This document shows positions 1 through 12,936 of a DNA stretch of 64,000 bases, piece after piece. Position 1 is the first letter of the stretch, and every line of letters begins with the position of its first letter. This DNA comes from Euwallacea fornicatus (lineage: Eukaryota; Arthropoda; Insecta; Coleoptera; Curculionidae): NCBI RefSeq assembly GCF_040115645.1, contig NC_089548.1, positions 4,712,001-4,776,000 of the forward strand, written 5' to 3'. A model generated the notes under the pieces. That model ran no database searches. It was given only the letters and a program-made list of their open reading frames with translations, and had not been told where the DNA came from. A program made the translations under genes and the position numbers.

Positions 1-385
1 AGAATTTCAAAGCTCTCGGTTCTCCGAACGGAAGAGATCGGGAAATCCGTAAACTGTGTCCAAAGCTCAATGGCGCCGTTCTTCGGGAACGATTCTCCAT
101 GGCAATTGAACCTTTGAGGCAACTGATTCTGGCTTGGACCGAGCATCTACAGGATGCTACATTTGCCGGAATCCGTGGTCTCCCTTCCGAGCGCTTGTCC
201 AGAAAGCAGATAAAAAATGGCGCCCGTAATTCAGGCCCATTTTGCAATAATGACTCAGGACTTGTAATGCACTGCACCGCAAAATTACCGCATATTCTAA
301 ATTTTTACGCATACCGATGTAGTACGACCGTGATTTTCAACAGATCTAACTTAACGGAATCAACAAGAGGTATAGTTAAATGAGT

Positions 386-1510
386 ACACGGTGTACCAAA
401 AAATTACATAATTTTTATTCCTTAATTTGTACGAACGAACGAATATTCCATTGCGTGTATTAGTGTTGGTCTGCCTACTGCTTCGCCCCTCCTTGGCGTA
501 GTTGAAACCAAGTTTCTAACGTCATCTTGATTAATGTGATCCCACATTTCCGTGATCTTCAATGATAGCTCATTCAAATCCATCATGGGAATCCGTCAGG
601 TTCTAACTTGCCGTCCCATGTTGCCCCATAAGTGTTCGAGGGGGTTCAGATCGGGGCTTCTTGCTGGCCAAGGCAACGTTTGAATTTTCACATTTTCGAG
701 GTAATTTTGCACTGCTCGTGCCACGTGTGGACGTGCATTATCGTGCATCGATAAATGCGGTATATGGCACTGCATTGGGTTCTAAAATGCCTGTTAGGTA
801 TCGGTGGGCCGTCAAAGCACTGTTCTGAAACACAACTAACTTCGTGCGACCTTTCAAACTAATGCCTCCTAAATCATAATAGATCCACCTCCCTAGCCCA
901 CAGTTCTGACTATGTTAGACTGGGCGTGTCGCTCTCCAAGACGTCGGTACACTCTCCTACGACGATCATCACTAAAAACACAAAACCGAGACATCCGTAA
1001 AAGGTACGTTGCCCCATTGACGACCTCCCCAATCTTGGTGTTCTCGACCAAATTTAAGACGCTTTCTTCGACGGTCTACGGTCAATAGGAGACATCTCGC
1101 AGCCCTATAGGGAGTAATATTGCTTTCTGCGAACCTTCTTCGCCCTGTACCTTGACTGATACGAAAGTCATATCGACGAGAAAACTTCTGTCGCAGCGCA
1201 GCACTTCTAGTGAATCGACTTCGTAAAACTTGCAAAAATCGATCTCGATTATTTCTTGTCAACCATTGTCGTCCTCATCCAGGTCTTCTGTGATTCGTGC
1301 CAGTCCCCCGGTACCGTGCGAGTTCTCTGCAGACCATAGATTGTGCCACTCCCAATCGTAGGGCGATTTGAAGTTACTTCCGCAAATGCCACAGCAGCTG
1401 CACGTTCTTCCACCGAAAGATTTCTCCTTTCACGGATATTTTGGGCAATTTTCTTCGGGAATAAAATTTTATATTCGCAGAACGCACTAAGAACGTACTC
1501 CAACCGAACT
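386..1510 (-). mobile_element. Tc1-like DNA transposon relic, nearly full-length transposase in pieces
   Basis: Read on the minus strand, this carries most of a Tc1-family DD34E transposase, broken by frameshifts and stops. The N-terminal region (LSVEERAAAVAFAE) is at 1249-1503. The middle, at 972-1262, ends VPFTDVSVLCF, with the first catalytic Asp. Next comes MIWGGIS-like and GRTKLVV sequence around 800-890, then DNARPHVARAV (second Asp) near 730, and WPARSPDLNPLEHLWGNM (third acidic residue, Glu) near 620-670. The left end is probably the CACGGTGTACC at about 381-391. No clear matching right inverted repeat was found. It is not expected to encode an active enzyme. Edges are approximate. 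Confidence 0.85.
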
Positions 1511-2163
1511 TAAACGAGGTACACGACCTTCAAGCGAAAATTGCCGAAAGAGCAATTTTGAGTATTTTGCAAGCAACAATATCTCATAAATAAATATGTA
1601 AAAAATTAGGAAAAAGTTTTGAGAGTGAGAAAGAAGTAGGTTCAAACCACTTTGGGCGAATTATAAGTATTTTCGAAAGTGGATTTTTCAATTTTCAAAA
1701 TTACGCGTTCATTTTGCGATGCAGTGTATGGTAACTCGGGACAACGGTTCAAGCCTGTTCGATACAAAACGTGGGCTAAGCACGGCACTCCATCAAAGGG
1801 ATCACGGGAGAAGGAGTCCTCGGCCCTCCCAAAGGTTCTGTGTTTTTGTCGGATGCAGAAGAGCCTGTTTTCAGGCTTTACCTGCCGTGGCCCGCCACTT
1901 GGGGGTGTGCGTGAAAAGATTGATGAGGGATGGCTACTTGAGGCGCTCTGTGCTTCCTAGTGCTGCGTTCTCAGATATTCTGAACTAAAATCCTGTGATG
2001 GAGGCATTCCTGCGGAGGAAGTCTGATTCCTAAAGGTTGCCCTTGAGTTAGTTTCGTTCGACCAAGACGTTAGCATTCAGACGCCTGATTCGAGACCATT
2101 ATCAGTTAGAGGCAATATTGTCCTTCGAGTTACAGCACCAAACAAAGAGTTTCTATATATATA

Positions 2164-2522
2164 TGTCGGAGATTTATTAGCTTTTAAGTTTAGAAATGTA
2201 AAATTTGAGTTAGCAATAAGATTGAGGAGCAGGCTGACAGGTTTATCGTGAGGATAAAGTACTGTTGAACGAGGTCACTATTACCGACGCAATTAAGGGC
2301 CATATGTGGAATTTTGGTCCGTGGGAAAACCACGATGAACAGGTACCATTCCCTTGAGCCGAGAGGACCGCGGGGAATGGGAAAAGTGCGGAAGGCAGTA
2401 CTTAGAAAAAAGGGCAGCGGTCCGGTAGTAGTGAATTCGTCAGCCTTTGCCTTACTATTATTTAATATAATAAAACATTAAAATTATTGATGATGGAGAA
2501 AATTCCTAACGTTATCCCGACA
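2164..2522. mobile_element. Probable solo LTR (359 bp) inserted in a TA microsatellite
   Basis: The segment starts TGTCGG and ends CCCGACA, which are inverted termini of the TG...CA type typical of long terminal repeats. It contains AATAAA-like sequence near 2468. On both sides it is flanked by runs of TA (TATATATATA before, TATATATATATA after), as expected if it inserted into one TA tract and duplicated a few bases. No internal retrotransposon coding region or second LTR was seen, hence a solo LTR. A MITE with short inverted ends is the alternative. Confidence 0.55.
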
Positions 2523-3300
2523 TATATATATATATATTGTTGGTATTAATACTGATCAAAACTGTTTGAAAAGGAGGGACCCACCATTAACCCGAGCTTG
2601 GGCATTGGCCCTTTTCTACGGGAGAGTAAAACGTGTTGAGAACTTTAGCTTTGACGTAGCATGTCTGAACTATCGCTCCCGGTAAAACATGTTCATATTC
2701 AAACTGATTTTTGCCTTCCAATCAAACAAATGAACTCAATTTGCTTGACTCCATTTACGACTGTTAACCTTGTCGTTGCAGTCTAACAAGAACTAGGGAT
2801 TAAGTACTCATTTCGCATGGATTTATGACATGATTCTTGTCACCTATTCCTGTAATTGCATTTATAATAAACCGAATCCAAACATGTCGGCAAAAAAGCA
2901 GCTTATTATATTTCCTCTAGGTATTTAATTAAAGCTGCGGGCAAAACGTCCTTGATACATACAACATAATAGGTTAGTTTGTGTGTACGGCCGATGCGTA
3001 TGAAATTTTGCGGTAAATTAAAATTATATATTATTACAAATGAGTATTTAATGTGGGCTGTCATTACAAATCCGAATACTGTAATTTGAGGCCAAAACTC
3101 TGTTAATTATCGTGAGGCACGTCGAAAGGAAAACCAACACTAAGCTTTAGCTCGATCGTTTAACGCCAAAAATTATTTGGACCAATTAAAAATATTCGAA
3201 TTTTAATCATCTACCTAGGCGTGCCAGATGCTTTGAATTCTCCGCATATTTCACATGATGGATACGATATGTGGTACCACCTAAAAGTTTTTTTCCCCCG

Positions 3301-3320
3301 GCACAAACGTACGTTTGTGC
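3301..3320. repeat. Perfect 20-bp palindrome
   Basis: The sequence is GCACAAACGT followed directly by its exact reverse complement, ACGTTTGTGC. It is followed two bases later by another ACGTACGTTT. It could form a small cruciform or a dimeric protein-binding site; nothing nearby identifies a role. Confidence 0.9.
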
Positions 3321-4552
3321 AACGTACGTTTCGTTTTCCGCACACATTCAGACTTTACTTTTTGTCCGTTGCAGCTAATGCAATTGGCTTAATTAAAGTG
3401 GGTAAGAGAGTTGGTTTATGTGGAAACACTCCTTAACACTAAAGCAATATGATCCGTGTTGGCGAAACCATCTAGTTAAATCCCACGTATGTGTTTATCG
3501 CTGGTGCCACCGATACTGTGCCGAGTTATAAATCTTTTGAGGAAAAAACCTATTTCAATATGTTAATATTTTGCATAACCTTCAACGGAGCTATGGTATT
3601 TATTAATAATAAATTTATGGTTTCGGATGTTTTTCTTCGTGTTTCGGTGAACGGGAAAGTACGAGAGAAGGTACTTTTGGACTGACAAAGTGACCGGGGT
3701 TCGCGCTTGGTCATTAATAGCAAGTCATTCCTTTACCCATCACTCATCATACTTGAATGCATTCCACTTTTCCGTGCTATGTCAACAATTCTAATATTTT
3801 CGACGAACGCTAATTGAAATCGCCATAATAGGACATTCGAAAAAATGTATCCGCGACTCGCTTTACATAACCGTTTTACTGTTCTCGAGATACCCAATTG
3901 CAGCGAAAGCTTCGTAAATCATCGACATACCATTTATATTGTTGATTTAAGACCGTAACGTTAGTAGTGGACGCTTCTAGATTTTCAACATTCACTAAAT
4001 GTTTGAGCAATGCCGATTGAAACGTTCCTGTTATAACCCGCGAGTTAAAGTGAAGCAGTAGTTTCCTTTACGGTTCAATCTGGGTTAACGTACTATTGTA
4101 CGTAGGAGCTCCGAACCACCGTTCGAAACGACCAATCAGGACCGTATTGAACCTAGAAACTTTGACAAATTTACAGATCAGAGATATTGCGAAGCCATTC
4201 CGAAGTCGACCATTTTGGTCGGTCATCTGAAAAACGGTCGCTATGGCCAATTAAAAATGTAAATTAAATTCCCGGGCGAAGTATCGATAATTAGTGAGTA
4301 TTGTGTGCTAATCATCGAAAACATCAATTAAAATTCTGCTGAGGTCCAGTTTTTGCTGCTGGCCCTCTATGTCCACCGCGCCGACCGCTGGGTATAATGC
4401 ACCCCAAAACTATTCATGCTTTTGTGAAGGGGGAGATGCGATTGGTCCAGTGAATTCCGGCAAGGTATAGAATGGCATTTGTCGCATGCAGGCCGTGTCT
4501 CATTGGGGAAGTTGGGCATAGATATTTTTCACAGAAGCCATATTTGCGTCCA

Positions 4553-4563
4553 GGGGGGGGGGG
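4553..4563. repeat. Run of 11 G
   Basis: An uninterrupted run of 11 guanines sits in otherwise mixed sequence. Such runs are prone to length error in sequencing and assembly and to length variation between individuals. No gene is near. Confidence 0.9.
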
Positions 4564-5595
4564 ACGTCATCTGCATGTGGAAAATTGAGAGTTTAACGTG
4601 CTTCGGTTTTGCGGAAAAAACCTGACATCGCGCAAATGTTTGCGGTACGGCTTCCGGTCAACCGGAAACTGATGCAGTTTTTTCGATAATTTTTTTTTTT
4701 TTCCGAAAATAAACATAAATTTCGTTGTACGATAGAGTATCGATTCTCAACTGTTTTTCGTTTATTTTGATTTTTACGACTTTTTCGACATTCGAAAAAA
4801 CCTTACTAAAACTCAGTTGCTGACAAAGCCGTTCGACGCAAATCGATGAACTGATTTTTTTTTTAAGTACTGGAAAATTAACACATTTTTACGAAAAATT
4901 AAGGCGTTTGAAAAATCTGTGAAAAAAACTAATGAAATTTAAAATTTATTATAAATTCCAAAATTTCACTTCTTCAAATGCCACCCTACGACTATTTCCG
5001 CACAGGGGAGATTTTTTTCAAGATTACCTCCACGCGACATTATTATTCTTCAGTTCATTGGGAGGTTTTTAGGTTTCAGATTTCCATTCAGATCTTCAAT
5101 TGACTCTCGTTCATCAATAAGCGAGCGCCTGTCTCAGCAATATCTTAATAGGAATACTTTGGCTCCAACATCTCTTTGAATAAAAAAAGTTGCAAAGCGA
5201 TGTATACGGGGTGGTCCAGAAGTTTGTGGATTGATGATAATGGAAAGACTAGACAAACGTTGATTTTACTTCTAAGAAGATCTGTTACACACTAAAGGCC
5301 GCTTGTTCAGTTGTGAAATGAATTTGCCTATGTAAAGCCCCACTCTCGTATATCAAATTACGTGGATGTCCACTCTACGAGGGTCTGACTCAGCCGAATT
5401 TGTATCCTAAAGTAGTAATAAACTAAAGGAAAGCACCATAATGTTGATTTTTGGACGTGGTCGATATTATTGCGCACTCGGTTCCATATGAAATGCATCA
5501 CCCAGTAATAATAATTACGACTTGTCATTTTGGCAACATAACGCCTCATTACAGAGTCATATCCAATGAACCAAGTTTCAGTTAAAAAGAATTAT

Positions 5596-5915
5596 TAATC
5601 ATAAAGTTAACAATGGATGACATCCCTATTACACTAATGCAAGTATGTACTTTTTGCAGCACATGATCGACATCCTCCTCGGATATTTCATTTCATTCCG
5701 CCTCAAGGTGGTGTCGTAGGTCATTGAAATCGTTGGGAGGCCTCGGTAAATTTCGAAGACGGCGACTCATCATGTCCCAAAGATGCTCGATAGGTGATAG
5801 GTCTGGTGACCGTGCAGGCCAAGACACCATTTCCAATTGTGCTTGTTCCAGGTACCTTCGAGTAACGTTCGCAGTATGCGGCCTTGCATTATCCTTCATG
5901 CGGCCTATCATTATC
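5596..5915 (-). mobile_element. Tc1-like transposase, C-terminal fragment
   Basis: The minus-strand reading gives RMKDNARPHTANVTRRYLEQ (second catalytic Asp in DNARPH) followed by VSWPARSPDLSPIEHLWDMM (third acidic residue Glu) and RRLRNLPRPPNDFNDL. This is the C-terminal third of a Tc1-type transposase. The same sequence recurs at 54330-54590 with high nucleotide similarity, so both belong to one family. The N-terminal two thirds and both ends are missing or unrecognised here. Confidence 0.88.
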
Positions 5916-8900
5916 GATGACAAAAAAGCCATTGGCGTTCTTTCTTCTTTTTTTTTTTATTGAAACTCTGACCATTTAATGGTCTGTTGTGAAGCATTAT
6001 TTTGCTAAAATTACGAGACTTTTTTGAAGTACATTCTTGGATTCAGTGGTTGTTCCTAAAAAAAGTGCACTTCACATGGTAAAAAAATCTTCTCAATGGT
6101 ATGCAAAAAATCCCACCAATTCAACTCTCCGATCTGGGAACGTGGAACCAAAATCGATTTAACGTTCTCATTTTCAATCAGCCTCATTGTTCATTTAAAG
6201 CGCTATACGCTGTAAGTTGGGTGTCATTCGATCTCGAGTTTCTCTTTCGCAAAATATGCCTTTGTACGATTAATTGACAGATCGTTTCACAACAATGGCG
6301 GTTTTGTTTTTTCTTCGGGTCGCCGGTAAGTTTATGCACCCGGCATGTCTGGTTCTCATACCAGCTGTGTGCGAGGAGTGAAAGTTTACTAATGTGGGTG
6401 TAGATCTGGTTTCGTGCTCCCAGCATATATGCAGGAACAAAAATGTATCCGCGAAACATGCAGGATCAAATACTGCCCAAAGAGTTGACTCTTTCAAAAG
6501 TCGTTTATGGTGGTTTATTTTTGAGAAACAAACAAGCACACCCTTTGGTTCGATGGTCGACCGTACCACTGTCCGAACGTATAAAGCACGCAGAACGAGT
6601 TGCATTGTGTCTGTTTGTGCCCACGTTCTATTAAGTTTTTCTGCCTGTGCCCATAAATAAACCTTTTCGTATAAATCTCAATTATGTGTCTTTCTCAGAT
6701 GGAATATTTGCATTGAGAAATGAGGATTTCAATTAGAGGGCTGCAGTGGGCAAAGTACCGTAACATTCTGATGTTCTCGATTTAGCCAACGCTGAGTTTT
6801 GTTGTATTCTAGCTGTGCAGCCTGAAGCTTGTTTCACAAATAAATGGGAAAAACTTCCGTTGCAAAACTCCTATAGAGAAGGCGTAGCAAGGAGGACGGA
6901 GCAATTGACAATAAGACACCACTCCTTATTCTTAAGATGCATGCGATATTGTCCCGCTGCAGTAAATTATACAGATAGGCATTTGGAGGAACAGTTCTTC
7001 AGTGTAACTACAACTTGAACGTATATTCATTTTCACCTAAGAGGCTGTCTCGGATATAAAGACTTATAAGTGTCATTATCTTCCTCGACCATAACGAGGG
7101 CCTCTAAAGCGCTCGCACATTAACAGGAAAAAGTTCGCCATTGCCGCATTAATAATTAATCAAACCTTCATTATCAATTCGCGAGACTCAAAAATTAATC
7201 ATAAAGACAAGCTTTCCAAAAGAGGCAAAAGAATGACAAATTTACGGATCCTGCTATCGTGCAAACTCGTTTTACTTTATCAACCCAGCGAGCACCATCT
7301 ATTAGTCTTCAGCCAGGCACATTCCTGATACGAGTAGATACACTCCCTCAGTTCTTTGCCACCGACAAGTGTCTGCTACATTAACTCAAAAGATCGAATC
7401 ATACATTCATAATCATTGTGTAATTGAGAAAAGTGACCACCCACATCCAAGTTTTACCTGAACGTGTGAGGCTGGAAGATGAGGGTAGACTAATTCCGGT
7501 GCTTACGCAGGTGTTCCAATGGTATAAATGAGCATTTGGCGTTAGCTATTGGGAGGAAAAATCGGAGCTACTCAACAAACTCGGCGAGTTTCCCTCTCGA
7601 TGGACCAATTGGGAGGGGGCTGACCCATCGATATCCCCTAGATGAAGTTTACAGGGAAGAACGGACGGTTTCGGCCTCTCCTAGAGCCTTCAGAGTTGGT
7701 GGACTCCCACAAGCAGGCATCATTTGAGGGTTCGCCCCCCAAGGGGAGCTACATTTTCGGTCACGAGCGCGCTGGGTTTCACGGTTTAGTAGTTATCTCC
7801 TCCTTCGCAACTTAGGCGTCTCCCTCCTCCTCTTCCTCACTTTAGACCCCTAGAGTGGCTGCCCTAATAAATGTAGTTACAGAACGTTACATTACCGGAG
7901 TTCACTACTTGGAGAACTGCATCGAAAAATTACGTAGGAGAGGCTGGTTGAGGCGCACTTCAACCTCAGAGCTTTATTCAGAGGGTTAATCGGAAATGGC
8001 GAAATCGAGTGTTTATATTTTTTCTCTTTCGTAGTAACCGTGATTCCCTACATAAATATGGAGGTTTGCCCACCCTGTAGCGGTACGGCGATCGAGCAGC
8101 CGGACTAATAACAATAAAGTACCTGTAGGAACAAGACAACTCACGCTTCCCTAAAAAATATGAAACCATCTCGCTGGCTCGAACAAAAGTATATTACACC
8201 ACTAAGTGATAACTTTACAACATATTAAGCAGACTGCACGCAAAGACCGCGCTTAAGTAGCCAGCTTCACGCCATTTTCTTATTTTCAAAATGGCGGAGA
8301 CGCGGTCAGGGTTCCGCCGTTTTACGAGCCCCACCTGTTGTGAGGTTCCGTGTCCCGGCGACATTGGCCCGATTGTTTCAATATTGTATTTTTGACGTTT
8401 TCAATCGGATGGTATTGAGTTAATTGCCCAGCACCATATTAGAAATGGTGCATGTTTGAAAACGGATCCGATATTCACCTGGTTCGTTACATGCACAGCA
8501 GAGAAAAGTTCAATTTATGTGGCGAAACACCTTAAACATTAGATTTTAGATATACACAGTGATTCGGATTTCGTCAAAAATTCATAGATATGTGCTCGTT
8601 CCGATTTGTCTTGAAATACTAGGACAGGCACGTGAGAACCATTTTGCCATAACTTGAGCCGTTCAGACGTTGCCAAAAAAGATGCCGTATTTCACACTGC
8701 TGAAAGCAACTAATGTAAAAAGCGCAACTTTCTGCAATCAAATGCGTGCGGAAAGTAAACTTTTCGCACTCATTTAAGTATGAACAATAAGCAGATCTCA
8801 TCAGAAAAGTCAGTCTTCGCTCCCTCCAGTTCCCTGTTGTACCTTTGGAACTTCAGTGCTTTCCACCTTAGTGGGGCGGCGCAAGAGGCCATACTGGACT

Positions 8901-9199
8901 GAGCTGACCAGGACTCTACGTTTCAAATATTTCAGACTTCCCGGTTTAAAATAGCTGCTTCCTCACGGATTGTTTATCAGGGCCTTTGTTGTTATTTCCA
9001 TCAAATGAACTGCTATTCGCACGTCCTCGTCAATTTATACTATGCGACAACGAAAACACCAAACAAATATGAATAGTTGTATTGTTTGCGATCCCCTTTA
9101 AGAAAAAAATTATATAATTTTATTCTCAGCTATTTCAGTCGCTTTGTTGTTACTATATGGTTCAAGTGGTTCTAAAATATGGTGGCAAACGCTTAGAGT
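5916..9199. other. Non-coding stretch, no gene seen
   Basis: No gene or transposase signature was recognised. Overlapping open frames around 6180-6660 lack recognisable motifs. A small hairpin lies at 8270-8296. Confidence 0.55.
8270..8296. repeat. Hairpin with two inverted CGCCATTTT arms
   Basis: CGCCATTTT is followed nine bases later by its exact reverse complement AAAATGGCG. Each arm contains a GCCAT core like the binding site of the Pho/YY1 family, so this could be an inverted pair of such sites. With no functional context this is only a sequence resemblance. Confidence 0.6.
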
Positions 9200-10250
9200 T
9201 CGAAGACGACCAAAATATCATCAACTGAAGGATTTTGAAAGGAATTCTACAATCGGACGACACGAAGCCGAATTTTTGCAAAATCGATAAACAAGTTCGA
9301 ACAAATTGTTGGAGAAGCTGGTCCGGTATTGGTAAACGACGGCACGGAAGAGGCTCTGGGCGACCTAGAGGGACGACAGAGCGAAAAGAATGGAGAACGA
9401 GACTGCTTGCCCTTGGGGGTCGATGCAGTACATCCAAATCGCTACGAAACATTTTTTTTGGGATAAATGAGCCATTGAATCACAATGCGTTCCTCATACC
9501 TCCATATTCGTTCAGTCAATCTCCAAATGAACCCTCATCGTGCCCTTAGATTGAAATAGTGTAATGCGCAAGCATGTTGGAATGGAAAATGGAATCGTGT
9601 TATGTTTTCTCACCAATCTAAATTGTGCCTGTGGGCCCATGATGGTCGCAGACGAGTCGGGCGTCGAAGAAGGGAAACGCGGCTTCAATAGTTCGCCGTG
9701 AAACGTGAAACAGCCCTTATCAGAAAATAAATGGTTTGGGGTAAAATCAACCTAGTCTCTAGTATTTCTCCAAAGCTACTTAAATGGTCACATGCACATT
9801 TATCAAGGTTTAGAAGCATTTACTACACCTTACATTCCGGAGTTAAACAATATCAAGTTCCAACAAGATTACGCTCGCCCTGATGTTGCCGCGGTTACAT
9901 TACAGTTCCTGCAAGAAGCGCACATCAACATTCTCCTATAGTCTGCACGGCCGCCCGACCTTTCACCCATCAAACGTATCTGGGATGTGATGGGTTGAAG
10001 GTCGGGAATGCTCCCTAACCCTCCAACGAACTCTCAAGAGCTGAGTGACGTGATGCAAGTTGCTTGGGATGAAATACCTCAGGTCGTCATAGATAGATTA
10101 GAACCATCTCGATGAAACCGCAGAATGTTCTCGTTTAAATCGAGGTACAATCCGTTATTGAATTTGTATTGCGTGTTGGATTTTTTCTATGAAAATGTCG
10201 TGAATCGTTATTTTTAGCGTCACAAATATCGGCAGAAATTTTGATTTTGC
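9200..10250 (+). mobile_element. Tc1-like DNA transposon relic (transposase pseudogene)
   Basis: The plus-strand reading shows a Tc1-type transposase in pieces. GRGSGRPRGTTERKEWRTRL (the basic GRPR hinge after the helix-turn-helix) is near 9340-9410. SHQSKLCLWAHDGRRRVGRR, the region of the first catalytic residue, is near 9610-9680. MVWG is near 9730. QQDYARPDVAAVTLQFLQEA (second Asp) is near 9870-9920, and ARPPDLSPIKRIWDVMG is near 9945-9995. The expected catalytic Glu (SPIEHIW) is Lys here, and several stops and frameshifts interrupt the frame, so it is dead. It belongs to the same family as 27600-28060, which keeps the Glu. Ends are approximate. Confidence 0.85.
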
Positions 10251-10593
10251 TGAACGATGCGTTTTTTTGTTCCTCGGCATATAGTTTCGAGCATTTATTT
10301 GCCTTTAGGTCTAGCTTGTATATCGAGCTCTCGCACAACAACGGCCATTTCCACTATTTTCCACCTCCCCGCTAACAGTCCCGCACCAGCTTCTTCTTGG
10401 ACGCAGCCACCATCGGACAGTATGCACTGCAACGCCGCACTTTTATTCCAGACGAGTCCCAGGTTTGGCAGGTGCTGTGATGTCCAGATCGTCGGCGCAT
10501 ACCACAAGATTCACGGGGCCACCTGAAGTAGCCAAATAATGACTCCGAAAACTGAAAAAGTAGATATTACCGGAATGGGCTTGCTGGATCGTC

Positions 10594-10770
10594 GAATTTC
10601 TGAGTAAATGGCCTCTCTTAATGACGCAGGATAAATAACTTGAAGCGAGCTTCAAGAATGGAAAATTTTAAAACGTGGCCGCTGCTGTCTATGCTAATGA
10701 ATTTCTGAGTAAATTGTCTGCTTTAATGAGACCAGAGAAACGCTTCAAACCGGCCTCAAGAATGGAACAG
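10594..10770. repeat. Two-copy tandem repeat, period about 105 bp
   Basis: GAATTTCTGAGTAAAT at 10594 recurs at 10699. Both copies then share a TTAATGA block and end in CTCAAGAATGGAA or TTCAAGAATGGAA. The copies have diverged by substitutions and small gaps. No coding potential. Confidence 0.8.
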
Positions 10771-12936
10771 TTACTGCCTAAATAAGATTTTACATTTAGC
10801 GACCCATAAAAGATTGGCAAAATATCTTCGTGTTCACTTCCACTCGCACTTTCATCATCCGCTCAGTTCCGATTCACGGAATTCATCGCTGTGCGGCATT
10901 TTCACACGAGGACTTTTCTTCGGTTCTTGAGGTTTAGTCCGAACGGGTGAAGGAGCGAGAGAGGCACCAAAATATCCAGATTAAGGACACCTTTGACGAT
11001 TTTGATGATTTGAGTCTCGAAGAAGTCTTTGGATGATTTCTTCGCTTGAGTTGGTTGTTACTTTGCACAAATCTTCGCTCTTTCGAAATTGACAATTCCG
11101 ATTTTCCCAATAACTGCAGCCGGGCCAAACAGAGTTCCTACAGGTGATTGCGTGAAAACGTTTCCACTGGTCAGACACGGAGCCGATCCACAAACGAGCG
11201 TCACATTCAGCCGTATCAAAAACTCATATTTTTGCCTTGTAATAAAACAAATTCAGAAGGACTTTGTTCACATTTTTTCCTTATGTATCCACTGATTTAT
11301 GCACTTCATAACAATGCAATTGAATTGCCTTAACAGTGCCGGCAAAATGTTGTCAGTTCTTGTTAGTTTAATAACCATGTTTTTAATTTAATTGGATTAC
11401 AGTGATAGTGCACTTCTCTCTCGTTTCGTTACATTGCACTTGGCTTTTAAATAATAATGTTGTAAGCTCGGCGTTCTTGCTTAATAATAATTAGAAACAG
11501 GCTGAATTGTTGTATCGCATAATTACTCGGAATCGTTGATTGTAAGTACGTGCGTAGGAAGCCGTGTTCTTTTCTTTCGTTCTCGAGAGAGAAGCAGAAA
11601 AGAACTGATTCAAATGATTCTAACAACGCTTTCTTTTATTTTCAGGTATGGATGGACTTTACGAGGTCTTCAGAGGGAAAAACACAAGGTTTGGCAATAG
11701 AAAGAGCAATAGTTTTGTGTGTAAATGTCTCGAGGAGACATACAAAAGGATTAAAATATTTTACCTAGCATAATCATACTGACCGATCTCAGGTTCTCGC
11801 GACCAGCACGATAAAACCAAACATATAGTAGCTTCTTTTTTGGACTGAGGTCTTTCCCAGAAGGACCCAACTCACCGTCACCGATCAACTGTTCTTGATT
11901 TTGCTAGACAATAACATCCTCAAACATCCGATCAAACCTGTTTCCCGTCAAAAACATATTAAATCAGCACGGAGAGAACAGGCGTTGCAGTTTAGCTTTG
12001 CTGCTAATCTTTGAGCAGATCTTTGGGCGACTAGTGCCAGTCGAATTGACAGCCGTCCCTTAAACAAAAAAGGTTCTGTTCTTGTTTGTCCTCCCCGTGT
12101 AGTACATTTATAAGAGATGTAAATTACATTTGAATACAATTACGGCCGGTCGGGGTTCTGTGGCAGGCCGGCACCTCGTACATATAAAATTAATTGCGAA
12201 AATATAGAAAGTTTTAAACACTTCAATGGCAAATCGAAGATGCCAATCGGAGATAGCCCACATAAATTTGAATCGAAAACACCTTGTTGGAGAATTGGAA
12301 AAGAGGAGGAAGGAATTGGGACGACGAACACGACGAGACGAAATGGTACCATTGAAGTACTTCAGGTGCAGTAGCTCCGCGGCTCGGGCAATCTTATCTC
12401 GTTAGACATGAATTTTGTTTGATCTACTTGTTGTTGTGCAATTGCTAATGATTGAAAGGGAATCGGAGAAATTGGTTCTGTTATGATAGTTATGACAGCG
12501 ATAGTTTAGGAAGTGAATGTTAATAAGGAGAGTACGACATTATCGGAATTCTGAATACGAAATTGAAAATGTGTCCGTTATGTTGTGGTTCTAGGTGTGA
12601 ATTGGATGTGCAGATAGTTATACGACAGAACTAGATTCAGTCGTTTTTATTCGCCAAAAGCACTTTACCAACACGTACTCCTTCTATTAGTGGCAACCGA
12701 CCAACAATATGCACAGTTTGGAGTTCGTGTGGGAATTGAGTCCTCAATATCTGCTACTAGCAGATCTCCTAAACAATGGCACTTTCATGAGAGTAATGTC
12801 TCAAAAAGACACCCTCAAGACCCAATAACGGTCGCATCACCTCGTCAAACTTCATGTGCGCACGGTCCGGATCGAAGTTAATGAGGATTAATCGTCAACT
12901 GAAAATCGCGTTTTCTCGCTTTGGCACAAACACACT
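10771..12936. other. Non-coding stretch, no gene seen
   Basis: The stretch has several short overlapping open frames on both strands but no protein motif, RNA gene or repeat that I recognise. Confidence 0.5.

Larger units (their letters stand above)
2523..5595. other. Non-coding stretch, no gene seen
   Basis: AT-rich DNA without recognisable protein motifs. Besides the palindrome at 3301 and the G run at 4553, it has a TATACGGGGTGGTCC sequence near 5205 resembling a Tc1/mariner terminus, but no partner end or transposase belongs to it with confidence. Confidence 0.6.

Noticed and set aside
1630..1660. GGTTCAAACCAC, resembling a tRNA B box
   Set aside because: No A box, acceptor stem or cloverleaf could be formed around it.
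1679..1988. Open frames ending in DGYLRRSVLPSAAFSD, similar to a frame near 7930-7985 (RGWLRRTSTSELYSEG)
   Set aside because: The resemblance covers only about 15 residues. It may be an eroded repeat, but I could not extend the match at the DNA level.
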